A stretch of 64,000 nt of DNA from Amyelois transitella (lineage: Eukaryota > Arthropoda > Insecta > Lepidoptera > Pyralidae). Below, piece by piece: positions 50,492 to 62,788 of this stretch. Both the position numbers and the translations under genes were made by a program. The stretch's first letter is position 1; every line of letters starts with the position of its first letter. The notes beneath the pieces were generated by a model, which saw nothing but the letters and a program-made list of their open reading frames with translations, had not been told where the DNA came from and did not search any database. The stretch covers positions 9,787,501 through 9,851,500 of the forward strand of contig NC_083505.1 of the NCBI RefSeq assembly GCF_032362555.1, read 5' to 3'.

Positions 50492-53400
50492 TCATGAACG
50501 AATCACATTAATAAGGAACGATAAAAGGCAAACGTACAAATGTTTCTGGTTATAGTTCTTCGTTCTATTGTAGTAGACCCTCAAGTAGATCAGAAGCGCC
50601 AACAGCATGACGACAGCTGTAGCCTGCAGCGTGCACTCCCGGGGCAACCCGCATTTCGACACCCTCACTTCTTCGGGTGTTATAGTTAACTGAAAAACGA
50701 TAGTTACAACAGTGTGTTCTTGAGAAATATAAAAATGAACTAAAAGATAATTTCAAAATTATCACGGGTACGGGTGCAGTCATCGTAGATGCCAAATTTT
50801 GTTCTAAGTACTAAACCATTTGAAGCCAAGATAGCCTTTACGTTTAAAAATTGGGAATATACGAGTAGTTGAAATGCATAACATTTAAACAGACTAATAA
50901 AATTTAGCCTTTAAAATTAGACGTACCAAATAATACTTCGGGTCCAGTCTGTTTCTCCAAGAAAACGAAGGCACTGTGTATTCAGTGAACTCTATCTTAT
51001 GATCGGCCGTAGGTACGAAGCTATGGCGAACCACACAGCTGTGATGAGTGTGACCTCCGAACGCCGAGCGAGGGCGAAGCCTCTCGACGAGGTATTCTGT
51101 GGATTCCCTCGAGAGGCAGTCCCAGCGCTCTTCGAATAAGGAATTCCGGTCTGGTAGAGGCGCCGCGTCGGGCTCAGTACAAATGCTATCAGACTCACGA
51201 TATAATGGATAATGCTAAAAACAAATTGAAGTTACTAAAATGTACGGAATTTGCACTTCCTTTACTTAAAATATCGTTAAATAAATAATCGATAATGTAA
51301 CTTTCTTTACGCCTCTACAAACTAGACTTAATTAAAAACAAACTTACCTGCATAATGATTGGTCTACTGTATTTTTTCAATACAACATTGCCTTTACAAA
51401 GAGTTGAACCACTGCTACATTTTAAAATATCTAAAAGAAATGAGAAACATAAATTACCATATACACAAAGATTGCATTTTCTTAATAAAGTTGAAAGATA
51501 ACAAAGAAGAAATTGTTGCTCAATACATGCTTCAAACTACTAATAATCCTTTATTATTTTACCTTCTATTCTTTCTATTTCATTAATCGCCCGTGAGCAG
51601 AGTGAGCAGCCGTCTCCCTCCATCGCCATAGAGTTGATAAGGACAAAATGATTGTCTTTGATGGTAACAAGGCGGACCGGAGGCGCAGATAACTTGCTCT
51701 CGAAGCGGTACGCCAGGTGCGGGGTTATCCTTTAAAAATATATAGTTAGCTTTTCTTCAATTCGACTCAAATATTTATTTAGAGAAATTTTATATCATAA
51801 AGAGAAAAATATATTGTAATTCAGCTAGCTTTAAATAAATTTACATAAATACATAAAATCACACCTCTTTCGTGAAAGGGTAGGCATTAATTAATCTTTC
51901 TACATGCCACAATCCCTGCGTGCTTCTTTTACTTCATTGATATTTATCATTTCCTTCATGCAAGCTCAAATAATTTTTAAGAGCTTTCAGAGCAGAGCCC
52001 CAAGTGAGCCACTGCTCATGTTATGCGTAAATACTTTATAATTCAACTCAAATCTCTATTATTGTAAATATCTCACTAAAATAATGCCATAGTAGAAGGT
52101 GTTTTGTACCTTCGAATATGTGGTCTCCCAATTGGATTACGCATGAACAACTTGACATTAACATACAATACTGCTACAATAATTTGATAGGATTCAAAAC
52201 TTTTATTGCTTCAATAAAGTACTATAAGCTTTTTGGGCTAATGTTACTTCTAACCCTATTAATTATAGAATAATGTATTGTATGGAGCCAATAGTAATAT
52301 ACATATATAAAATTAAGACTTTACAGGAAGATGGTCTATTTAAATCATATAACCACTGTGGTTATAAAAAAAAAACTATGTTACAAAATATATGTTATAA
52401 TAAATAATTATTGTGTATCATACAATGTGGTTGTCACTCTATTACAAAAGAAATATAAGACATGTAAGAAATTACATTTTAAATGGAAAAGATTTACATA
52501 CTATATCTAGGTACAGTAGAATCTCTATAACTCAAACCTCATTAAGTCATAATCCTAAGTAAGTCGGAAAAAACTGCCATTCCCTTCTGCTGAACCCCTA
52601 AATCTGCAATATCTTGAATTATTAAGACTTTGTAACTCAAACAAAATATTATTTCTCTGTGAGGAGTAAATAGTACATATTTATACTCTATAACTCGAAA
52701 TTCAAAATCTCTTCAATATTGAAATTCTTGATAAATCGAAAACTCGTAATCTCGAAATTTTTAGCCTTTCCATTGAGTTATCTAAATTCGACTGTACTTA
52801 TATTACAAATTGAAGTTCTTTATATGATGAAACAAAGTATTTGTTGCCCCATTTTATAAATTACCTACGAAACATGTCACCTTTGTGTGGTCCGTAAGCT
52901 CTAATTTTTCTTTCAAGCTGCTTACTTGATACCATAGAACCAAAAATAATAAATTATTGTATTAGATGAGCATTTACCCCATTCTTCCCAAACTCAATTA
53001 AAAAAAAATTGTATCCATGATCTACAGGAAACACAAGGTACTTCAAGAATGTCTTTGGCCTAAAAGTATTAAAATATTTCCCTCACCTATAATGGAATCC
53101 AATATCATGGTTGCCCACAACTGTGTACATAGCTGTACCTTCAGGTACTCTGAAAAGTTTGTGGAATCTGTCCACATACTCATTAAATTCCTTTTCAGGA
53201 CACCATTTCCCTTCGTCAAAAAGATCACCTGAAACAAAAAGAAAATCACTGTTAAAAAAATGTGACAATAAACATGAAACCCTTTAAATATCTATGAAAT
53301 TGTATTTTTATATAAATTGCTAAAAAATACATATGTTCAAATAGCTGTGTAGTAGTTTTTGAATACTGAGATTATATACCAACCTAACACAAACACAGCT

Positions 53401-53784
53401 TCAGGCCCATGTAAAGTCATAGCTGTTTGGAAAGCTCTATGCATCTGCCACTCTCTTCTCCATTTATCAAACCAGTGGCCGTTCCGAGACCCTAATAAAT
53501 GCGTATCAGCCAACACCATAGCATAAACAGGAGTTACATCCTGTGCATACTCTTTTTTAAGTGCAGGCCATTCACACTGCAATTTTAACATGAGAATCAA
53601 TATGTTGTAAGTTTAAAACTACGGCATTATATTATGATAATATAGTTTGACCACCTACCTGTACTTGGGTCACGTAATATATAAGATATTCACAATAAAA
53701 ATAGATGAATAATAGCCCTACTACAAATCTAACTATAACATTGAAAAACAACTTATGGCGCCAGCGGCGGAATAGAAAAGCCAT
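50492..53784 (-). CDS. MPPE1: Metallophosphoesterase 1 / PGAP5, complete (398 aa)
   Basis: Removes the ethanolamine-phosphate side branch from the second mannose of GPI anchors, allowing GPI-protein export from the ER (family knowledge). Seven exons, minus strand: 53784-53659, 53576-53384, 53228-53087, 51729-51563, 51430-51348, 51214-50927, 50689-50492; phases agree at every junction. An N-terminal membrane segment (about 13-40) precedes the calcineurin-like fold. Metal ligands: LADTHLLG (D66, H68), LGDLFDEG (D108, D111), GNHDIGFHY (N146, H147), [11 protein letters not shown] (H238) and GGHTHH (H292, H294). VPSFSWRNR follows, then a second membrane segment about 356-373. Length matches human MPPE1 (396). 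The tail [10 protein letters not shown]... to NVIRS lacks an obvious dilysine ER signal. Intron 3 contains a Tigger-like MITE and a 60-bp in-frame cassette candidate. Head-to-head with Wdr59. Confidence 0.95.
52514..52794. mobile_element. Tigger/pogo-like MITE (281 bp)
   Basis: The imperfect inverted ends are CAGTAGAATCTCTATAACTC on the left and CAGTCGAATTTAGATAACTC on the other strand at the right, both flanked by TA (52512-52513 and 52795-52796). The interior is AT-rich with repeated AACTC/CTCGAAA pieces and no coding capacity. It lies in MPPE1 intron 3. Confidence 0.8.
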
Positions 53785-54229
53785 GTTACAGAAATGTACT
53801 TATTTTTCAAATCATATTGCATTCAGTCCAAGCGGTCTACATTATTAAAAATATTATAGAATTAAAATTTTACGGCAAATCTCCTTCCTTATTTTGTTTA
53901 TATTTTTTAACTTTTGATTTGACATTGGCATTGACACAGACAAAAATAAAGCAAACTCACTCACGTTTTCATTGTGTAGAAAAAAACTAAATAACAGCTG
54001 ATATTTGTCACCGTCATTTAAATCAATGTCAAATCAAAATGCCAACCATCTAAATAAAAAGTAAGTACCTAGTATAGTAATACAAGCATGTTTTGACCAA
54101 TGTTTTTGGTCGAATTGTTTTTCGGTCCAAAAATCGAAAGTGTAATAATTAGTTATCTTAAGTGTAATATTATTAATTTAAAGATATTAATATAATCATC
54201 GATTACCACTCGTATTAGAAAAACTAAAA
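53785..54229. promoter_or_regulatory. Shared bidirectional promoter, MPPE1/PGAP5 - Wdr59
   Basis: Only 445 bp separate the two start codons, so both promoters and 5' UTRs must fit here. A perfect 16-bp inverted repeat (TTTTGATTTGACATTG at 53912-53927, complement at 54024-54039) brackets a 96-bp core. TTGACA/TGTCAA motifs recur (TTGGCATTGACACAG). There is no clear TATA box at suitable spacing, consistent with housekeeping-type initiation. Confidence 0.7.
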
Positions 54230-57200
54230 ATGTCTGTCCATTGGAGTTCTGAATTGATGAAATGGGAGTATCGCGAACTTCAAGCTACAGCGATGTCCGT
54301 GGATTTCTCAGGAAACAATGTGCTATTAGCAGGCAGGAGATGGTTGGCCATCAAACAAATCAGCTTAGAAGATGACGGTGGGGACATAGTAAAAAAGTAT
54401 CCGCGGCATAGCAAGTATGACGCTGCTGGGGCAGAATGGTGCCAGACATATCATGGACAAAAGCTCTGTGCCATTGCGGTGTGTTAACGTTATTATATAT
54501 TATTTACTTGATTTATATTCCACAATGTATTCAATAGTATATTATTAAGTCCAGTATTAATCTTACTGTAAACAAATGATAACTTATAGCTTATCACTGC
54601 ACATAGCATTGTTTCTTATATTAGTTTCCTATATTTATAGAGCAACCAGAGAGTTGATGTTTACGAGTGGCGTGCTGGAAATGACTTGACCTGTATATGC
54701 TCCCTTCGTGGGCACACACGTGTTGTCAGTGACACCCACTTCCATAGACAGGACCATAATTTGATAGCTACCTGCTCCATCGATACCTTTACTCATTTGT
54801 GGGATTTAAGAGATTCTAGAAAACCGGTTGTATCCCTATCTGCAGTTGGTAAGTACAGGACATGTTAATCATAAATTAAAAACTGCTCTGTTTAATTTTT
54901 TTAACTTAATATTCCATTTTTAGCTGGTGCATCACAAGTGCAGTGGAATAAAGTGGCTACTCATGTTGTAGCCACTGCACATGATGGTGATATCAAAATT
55001 TGGGACTACCGTAAAAACACATCACCCATCCACTACATATCGGCACACCTTTGTAAGATACATGGAGTTGATTGGAGTCCCCACCATGAGTACCAACTAG
55101 TTACTTCTAGTCATGATGGAAGCATTAAATACTTTGATATAAACAATGGAAGACGTCCAGAAAATATTATAATGACAAATTTCCCTGTATGGAGAGCTAT
55201 TTATACTCCTTTTGGTAGCGGTTTATTAACTATTGGTGTAGGCTGGGGCGGCTTGCCAAGGGCTGAGCAAGCGGGAGTGATTGGTATATGGGTGGGAGGC
55301 TCCTTGACACAAAGATTAGTTGGTCACACAGATACTGTACAGACCATGGTGTGGAGACCTAACACTTCACCATCTAATTACCAATTAGTCACATGGGGCC
55401 GAGACCAGACATTACGGCTATGGACCATGCATCCATCACTACTGAAGATGTGTAATCATTACCTGCCAGATGATGATGACAATGATGATGGAAACAATAG
55501 TGACTGTAAGTTAAAATGTATGTTTCCTCATAACAAAATTTCATTTTTATCATTTGTTTAAAGTATTTACCAGTCAAAAAGGTACCTTTCAATATCTGAA
55601 TCACTCAAACCACACACTGATCGTGGTCTTCAAGTCTTTTTGAAACTTGGCTCTGTCTACAATGTAAAACATAAATATGTGATTATATACCTACAAGCTA
55701 AATAATTCTGAATTTTTATATTTATTTATGTATGTATATAGGTTTCTATTTCATTTCCAAAGCCGTAAACGTAGGTAAATTAGAAATGTGTTTTGTAAAA
55801 CCATTAACCCATGACCTGAAAAAATCTAGATATGTGTCTTATTTAACTCTATCATAATGTTTTCAGCAACAAGCTATTCATCTATAATTGGTTCAATGAA
55901 TGATGTCTCGCTGGATAACAAAGGTCAAGACATTCAAATGGTGAGCTTCAAACTGCATAAACAACATTTTATGGATTAATAATTACTTACTGTAATATTA
56001 CTTGTTGACATTAGTCTAAACTATAAACCACTTCACAATGTTTACAAACATATTACTGTAAGATAGTACTAGTAGTTGTTGAAAAAAAGGGAATTATAAA
56101 ATGTCCTCATGCTTTGATGAAGACAATGACCTTGCTGTGGCAACTTGAATTTATGTTTAGTTCATACCTAATTAAGAAAATGTTGTAGTCAACTTTTTGA
56201 TAATTTTTCAATTCTAGTAACTTTGATTAAATAATTATAACTTTCAGAACAAGCTTTCTCACAAATCCCCCACATCAATAGATGAAGAATTTGAATCAAT
56301 TCGTGAAATGGCCAACATTGAAGTGACACACATGAACATCGACACTCGGACTTGTCAGATACACTCTGAACGCAATGGGTACACAGCTAATCTGCAAGTG
56401 GTTTTCCCAAGAAATGTTACTGAACAAACCATACCGAAATTCTCTTGGCTCACAGGCACAAATGTTGATAGCGCAACCACTATAAAAATTCTTCAGGCCC
56501 TTAATAAAACTGCTTACAAAAAGAAGAAAGAGGGACATAGATGTTTGTTGCATTGCTTGAAGACACTGGCAACATCTATTGATGAGGCAAGTATATAGAC
56601 CAAATATAGGCTATTTGACAAAGTTCTAAAAACTATCTTAGGGTATTTATTTGTTTATAAGGAGTCCTACAAAAATACTTTTCTGCCTTTATTACAGCTT
56701 TTTGATTAAAAAATCGAAAAAGAAAATGAAATATTCAAGTATGCCGCCAAAACGCGACTTTTAGCAATATGGCGGCCATGGCATGCATGGCATATCATAC
56801 AAAGCTTGTTGGTGTTTCTAAAAGTTTTGATTTTCTCTTGTTTTATTTAACTTGTGCCACGTCATATGTGTGAAAATTATTAAAATGAGTTCCTATAAAT
56901 GTTGTGCAGTGCCTCAGTGCACTAATACAACAATAAAATCTCCTACGAAAGTGTTTTTTTTCTATGCCGATGGATTTGAATATTCGCAAGAAGTGGTTTC
57001 AGATCATGATCTAAGATCAGTGGTTACCAAGATATACTTACATTGATGTTTTCACATTCCTCAGTTCGGCAGCATAGAAATCTGGATTGTCTTTGAAGAA
57101 GACAATCCAGATTTCTTCTTCCAACCATTATTGCGTCCACTTTTGGTAGGTTTTGACTGTCAGCTTTCGCGGAATTGGTTTCCATTATTAAATCCCTATG

Positions 57201-60200
57201 TTATCTGAGTAATCCTGAGCGATCAAACACTTATAAAATCTTGAAAAATAATAGCGAACACTAAGGAACGGTACGATCCACAGTCTGTTTATGGATAATT
57301 GACGTCATAATAGAAATAGCCAATTACGTTCGTTTTTAGTCACGTGACAGCTGCATATAAAAACCTAATTTTCTGAGACGCATTTTGTTTAAATAATGCA
57401 ATATTTTTATCTCATGTTATTACAAATCGCTCCAAAAAAATAATATTAAGACTGATGACATAAAAGAAATGCATATTTTTAATACAGTCAAATAGCCTAT
57501 TGTATTATATTATAAGTTGGTAGTTTCAATCTGAACTTTACTAGATTTTTTTTTATTCATCAGATCCCTGTTAAGTCAAGTGACGACACGGACTCTATGA
57601 AATCTAGCCAAAGAAGTCAATCGGAAAGCGAAAACGCGGGAGATGCATGCATCCCATTCCCGCGCACATGTGGAGCTAAATGGTGCGGAGTGAGCACACT
57701 AGTCGTATTCAACCGACCGCCAAACGCTAGACGGTTATCTTTAAAACACGAGACTGGGACGCCTCGCTCAATGTCTTCGTTATCATTAGCGCCGACGATC
57801 TTCGGCACTGGATATAGCTCTGTTTCGCCTCATGCCACCACGACTCCTTCGCCGACAAATGCATCTGGCTTTCCGCAGTTGCATCATAGACATGCTTCCA
57901 ATTCGATAACAACCTTCTACTTCCAGGACAGATGGGTGAGTACTGTGTTTTTTTTTCATATGTAATTAGTGTTATGTTGTAATGAAATATGTACCGAGAA
58001 AAACTAAATCCGTGTTCGAAAAAGCGTGAAAATTCTTATTTGGCTCATTATATGAATTTCAAGACTAATTATTATGTTTAGTACATAGTACATCTATGCT
58101 ACTTATATATGTAGGATATTTTGTTTATGAAAATATTTGTATTTTTGTGCATGTAATTTACGTCTATGCTCACTTGCATTCTCTTAATGTTAACGGTTTT
58201 ATTATTATGCATTTAGTGGTAAGTTCACCCATTCCATTATACAAATTATTTGAGTAAAAAATAAATAAATGAATAAATGTACTTAATGTTTTTTATGTTC
58301 CTTTTTTTTCTCTAAACCTGGCATACAAATATTTTATTATTTATTACTATAATTGTGATCAGAAAGCGCAAGGTCGCCGCGCCGGTAGCATGCGCAGTCG
58401 CGGCAGCATCTCCGGCTGCGGCGCGCCGCGCGTGCTGCTGTACTCCGCCGCTGATCTGTTCCCACTGAGACGCTCCCTCGCTGAAAAGTATGTCATCGAC
58501 GCAGAAGATCCCGTGGGTAAGTTTTTGATGTAATCTTGATTTACCGACATGTTATGCTCACAAACATTTACCCAGCCGCGTAGTATGGCACGCGTGACGC
58601 CGTTTTTATCGCGCGATAAACTATCGCTGTCCCTTTTCCCGTCATAAAAAAGGCGAAGCAGTGTTTATTGACATCTACCATATAGCACCAGATAGAAAAT
58701 ATTTGGCATACGAAAAATGTGTAAATGGCTTATTTTTCTCTTCTGTCAGTTATGTGCGAGAAGAACGCCAAAATAGCAATGGAGGAAGAGGAGTGCGAGT
58801 TATCTCAAGCATGGGAGCTGACCGCACTGGTGGCCCGGTCGCTGCGATCGAGAGTGGTGGACCACTTGGCCTCCAGCGAGGAAACCATGGGCTGGGTGGG
58901 CCATCCGCTGTGCTGCAACCTGCTGCAGTCATTGTAAGTATTTTGTCTATGTATAGTCGCATGCAGAGAACATGACCCCTGTTCATGCAAACCAAAACTA
59001 TAGAGGGTTAATAACCCTCTCATATAAAGCAGAACCATGAGCCAGTCAGGTTCCTCTGCAGGCGGCGCTCCACATCGGTATTAAATTCCTCGTTAACAGA
59101 ATTACGGAGGTGAAGAGAAGTTTCAATCTATCTCTTGAGTCTTCGAGGTTTCGTCCCTTAAAAGGCATTATGCGGCAAATAATATTCTCTTTCTCCTTGC
59201 GTACTTGTCGCCTGATGCGGCAAATTTATATTTATGGGTATTAATACTATAAATAAATGCATTTGCATTATTTTCAGAATTACCCACTACGCCAAAAGTT
59301 CAGATCTGCAAATGGCAGCTATGTTGGCATGTGCCTTTTCTGTATTCAACGACGCTAGTAATTCAAGTTCGCAGTCTACAATCAGCACTTCTAGTTGTGT
59401 AAGTATCTGCACTATCAGTGTTGTTTTCTCTACAGCTTTTTCTTATTTAACCCAGCCACACCGAATGACTCGCATCGAGAGTTTATGTGATCTGTAATTT
59501 GACGTTCAGAGTGTAGGTACTTTAAATGATTTTTGAATACTTTCCAAGAAATTTAAAATCATATTTGATTATTTTGATAACAGACAATTTAAAAAGAACT
59601 GATTGATTGCAGGGTAACGGCACCTCACCCTACAGCACTGTAAACCAATACAGCGAGATCAGCGCCGACGGCTGGACGCTCCCCATTGTATTACGAAGCA
59701 ATTCCTGTTCCGAAGCGGAGAACTTTTATACAGACTCCACCATTTCTAAATCAGAAAGAACGACCGCTTGCGTGCTGGACGAAGCGACTGTTCATTTGTA
59801 TCATTGCTTCAAGAGAGTCTATGCTGATATTTTGTTTAGATGGCAGTTAATATATAAAAAGACTGAGGTGAGTAAAGATATTGGTTGAAATATGTATGTC
59901 AGTGAAATTTACTAATTCAAGTTCTCTCTTCTTATTTCCCGACACTTTTTAAGTATTCAGAGACAATGGCTAGAGTGAATAAGCGTTAATTAATCTTACG
60001 TGTACTATCTGAACCTGGTGTTGCTTACCATCAGGCAAAACATGCATAAATTTAATTTAAAACAACGTCCGTCCGTAGGTGTTAAAACTAGTGCAGTGCA
60101 AGTCGTCCGGCGCGGCCGCGTGGTCGGGCCCGACGCTGTGCGCGGAGTGCGCGCGCTGCGGGCGCGCGTGCGGCGGCGCCGTGTGCGCGGCGTGCGGCGA

Positions 60201-60651
60201 GCTGGCGCTGCGCTGCGCCGTGTGCGCGCTCGGCGTGCGCGGGCTGGCCGCCGCGTGCGCCGCCTGCGGCCATGCGGGCCACGCCAGCCACATGATACAC
60301 TGGTATGTATACTCACATACGATGCTTCTAAACCTGCCTTTACACCCGGCCAACGTAAGTTAAATACCCTATGGCCAATGCCTACGAACGTGCGTGTTCA
60401 TAAATGCTGGTTATTGCTGTCTATTGCACGTTTCGTCACTTCTAATGGCTAATATGATACTTACTCCTTAAACGCAAACACCATCTAAAGCCTATAGACA
60501 GACTTTTACATTTTAAATTGGTGGGATCCTATTTATCAATTGTTTATATTTTGTATTCAGGTTCACGACACGAGACACGTGCCCCACGGGCTGTGGCTGC
60601 AAGTGCAGCATCGAAGGCAACAACGTGTGGAAGGGATCCAAGTACGTGTGA
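54230..60651 (+). CDS. Wdr59: WDR59, GATOR2 complex subunit, complete (950 aa)
   Basis: A GATOR2 subunit; at the lysosome GATOR2 counteracts GATOR1 and so promotes amino-acid activation of mTORC1 (family knowledge). Twelve exons: 54230-54478, 54641-54848, 54924-55505, 55867-55940, 56248-56586, 57564-57935, 58363-58516, 58750-58933, 59278-59398, 59613-59867, 60079-60302, 60561-60651; all junctions keep frame. Residues 1 to about 335 are a WD40 propeller (QATAMSVDFSGNNVLLAGRR, SNQRVDVYEW, LRGHTRVVSD, HDGDIKIWDYRK, LVTWGRDQTLRLW). Residues about 380-484 form an RWD domain. The middle has conserved IPFPRTCGAKWCG and SITTFYF. The C-terminus (about 866-940) is a Cys/His zinc module (CAECARCGRACGG, CGHAGHASHMIHW, CPTGCGCKC) as in other WDR59 proteins. 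Human WDR59 has 974 residues. Intron 5 is GC-AG and hosts a THAP-remnant transposon. Confidence 0.96.
56606..57500 (+). mobile_element. THAP-remnant DNA transposon, copy 2 (895 bp), in Wdr59 intron 5
   Basis: Same 14-bp TIRs as copy 1 (56606-56619 and 57487-57500) and near-identical internally. It differs by an extra T in the poly-T run that frameshifts the THAP-like frame, a small deletion near 56780, and an added segment that creates an 18-bp palindrome at 57076-57116. Confidence 0.87.
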
Positions 60652-62788
60652 CATTGTTGTGAACCAACTTATATATTGTGCTTAATATGGACTCTTGTGG
60701 AGTCAACACAGAGTTTATGATTTCATAGACATTCTATATCTCAATATCCGTTCGTTGTTGTCAGGTAAGACCTAGTTAGAAAAAAAATGGTGAGAAAAAA
60801 TATTTCTCATTTTATTACATACCATTTCTTGCATAGTTTGTAACTTAAATCTTCAAACATATAACCACAGTGTAGTAATTTACCTCAGCTTCTTATAATT
60901 GATAAATGTACGTTTTAATCTATTTGATTTGAACAATGTCTTCCATTTTGTATCGTATCATTAGTACTATTTCTGCTTACACTCACTTAAATTATATATA
61001 CGAATGGATATTATGATATAGATAACTTCATTATACGGGTGCCGATATATTTAAATGATTTATAATTATTTGTTATTTTTAATATAATTAATTAAGTTAT
61101 AAGATCTATTAATATATATTTAATCACTATCTGGAGACTTAATTTTAAAGTGTTCATAAATGTAAAGACTGTTATTATTTGTACATTTGCATTAATAAAT
61201 AAGTACACAATTTTCAAATACTTATGATTTATTTAACAAACTCCTTAAATTACGTACAAATTAACAAACAAAAGGGAACGTGCTAGTGAGTATCATAGAT
61301 TTCGTGAGATTTACAGCTGAAGATATCGCTAGATTGGTATTAACAGAAATCGAAATAATATGGGACTTTAAATTATTTCGATTTATGTTGTCTTTAAAAT
61401 GCTTTAACCTCAGTCTCGTTTAAGCATTTACAAGTAGATTAAGGCCCGCTGCATACATGCGTAATACCTTTTCGGAAACATTTACATGTAGTGATTTAAA
61501 TGGTTCACGCATTTAAACCTGCTACATTAATTTGTCGGCGGCAGGTTTTAAATTGCTGCGTTCAATATCCTAACATTTAAAAACGGAATCGGTACAAGTG
61601 TATATAACGGGCCTAACTTTTCATAAATTTTTATTACTAGGCACAAGAAATAACGGTGAATGAATAGTGAATGAGAGATGAATTACTTGCTTGCTAATGA
61701 CAATGTGTATAAGCTTATCCAAAAAAAAATAGACAAAGCCATACAATATCATCAATGCGCTTAATCCTGGTTACAACAACGTTGCTAAAAGTCAATTTAG
61801 GCATATTTATCAGTTTTACCAAGAACGTGATGAAATGAAAATTATTTAAGATAAAAATACAAATTTAATATTGATAGGTGATTGGTCCTTCCTAAAATGT
61901 TTAAAATAAAATCTAGGCATTGAATTAGTAAAAGAAACTTTACTTTAAAATCAGTACGTGTAAACATTAAGCATAATGTCTGAATGAGAACAAAGCCTCT
62001 CGAGTCTTGATTTCGATCTAAAGTATAAAAAATATTGCAAATCCTTACATCAATATGAGACTAAGTTATAAATTCTGGTTTACAGTAGATCCTCTGTTAG
62101 AAAGATTGGTTTGATTTAGGACATGAGGACATTTTTTATACGATTTTTATAATGGATTGCTTCCTGTAAATTTACTCTTATCCATTATACTTAATTATAA
62201 CTAAACAAATTGCAAGAAGGCTATGTACAAATATTTCTCATAGGAATGTTCCTACCTAAATAACAAAAATTTTCAGTATGACTAGAGGAAATTAGGCACC
62301 AATTGTTTAAAAGCAAACTACTCTATTTAAACATACCTACTTCACAGTAAAACAATAACACTAATTAGACTTGTCGACTACAGAAGTATTGGGGGATCCA
62401 TTTCTTCGTAACGCGGTTAACAGTCGATATTTTATTTTTATTGTAATTTACAAATAAATTTCTTGATGTTACCCATTAACGAACTTTCGAAACAGAATTA
62501 GCACGTACAAAAATGTATTAATCCAACGCACATATAGTAATTCTATATCTGTGTGTAAATGTTATTTAAAAACCATACATCAAACAGTAAAATATCGACT
62601 CTTTTATTTTGTTTACCGTATCTTACACTCAGTCTCGCATCGTTATCTCAGGACGAAATATCTGTTGGTGTAAGTTACAGTTCAACAGTGGATTTGGCTA
62701 CATCAGACAGTTTTAGCTAACACTACAGTAGTTCTAGGGAACCGGTACAAAAGGCATGCGCGAAGATTCGACATGGACGCCGAGCATC
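60652..62788. other. Convergent intergenic region
   Basis: It holds the 3' UTR of Wdr59, then AT-rich DNA with no exon, TIR or SINE head. A minus-strand AATAAA at 62603-62608 may serve the minus gene to the right. Confidence 0.5.
61194..61199 (+). terminator. Likely poly(A) signal of Wdr59
   Basis: AATAAA lies 540 bases after the stop codon in very AT-rich DNA. It is plausible but not unique. Confidence 0.45.

Noticed and set aside
60000-60452. Several long Arg/Ala-rich ORFs on both strands
   Set aside because: They are shadows of the very GC-rich Wdr59 exon 60079-60302, whose frame is fixed by the Cys/His pattern and splice phases.
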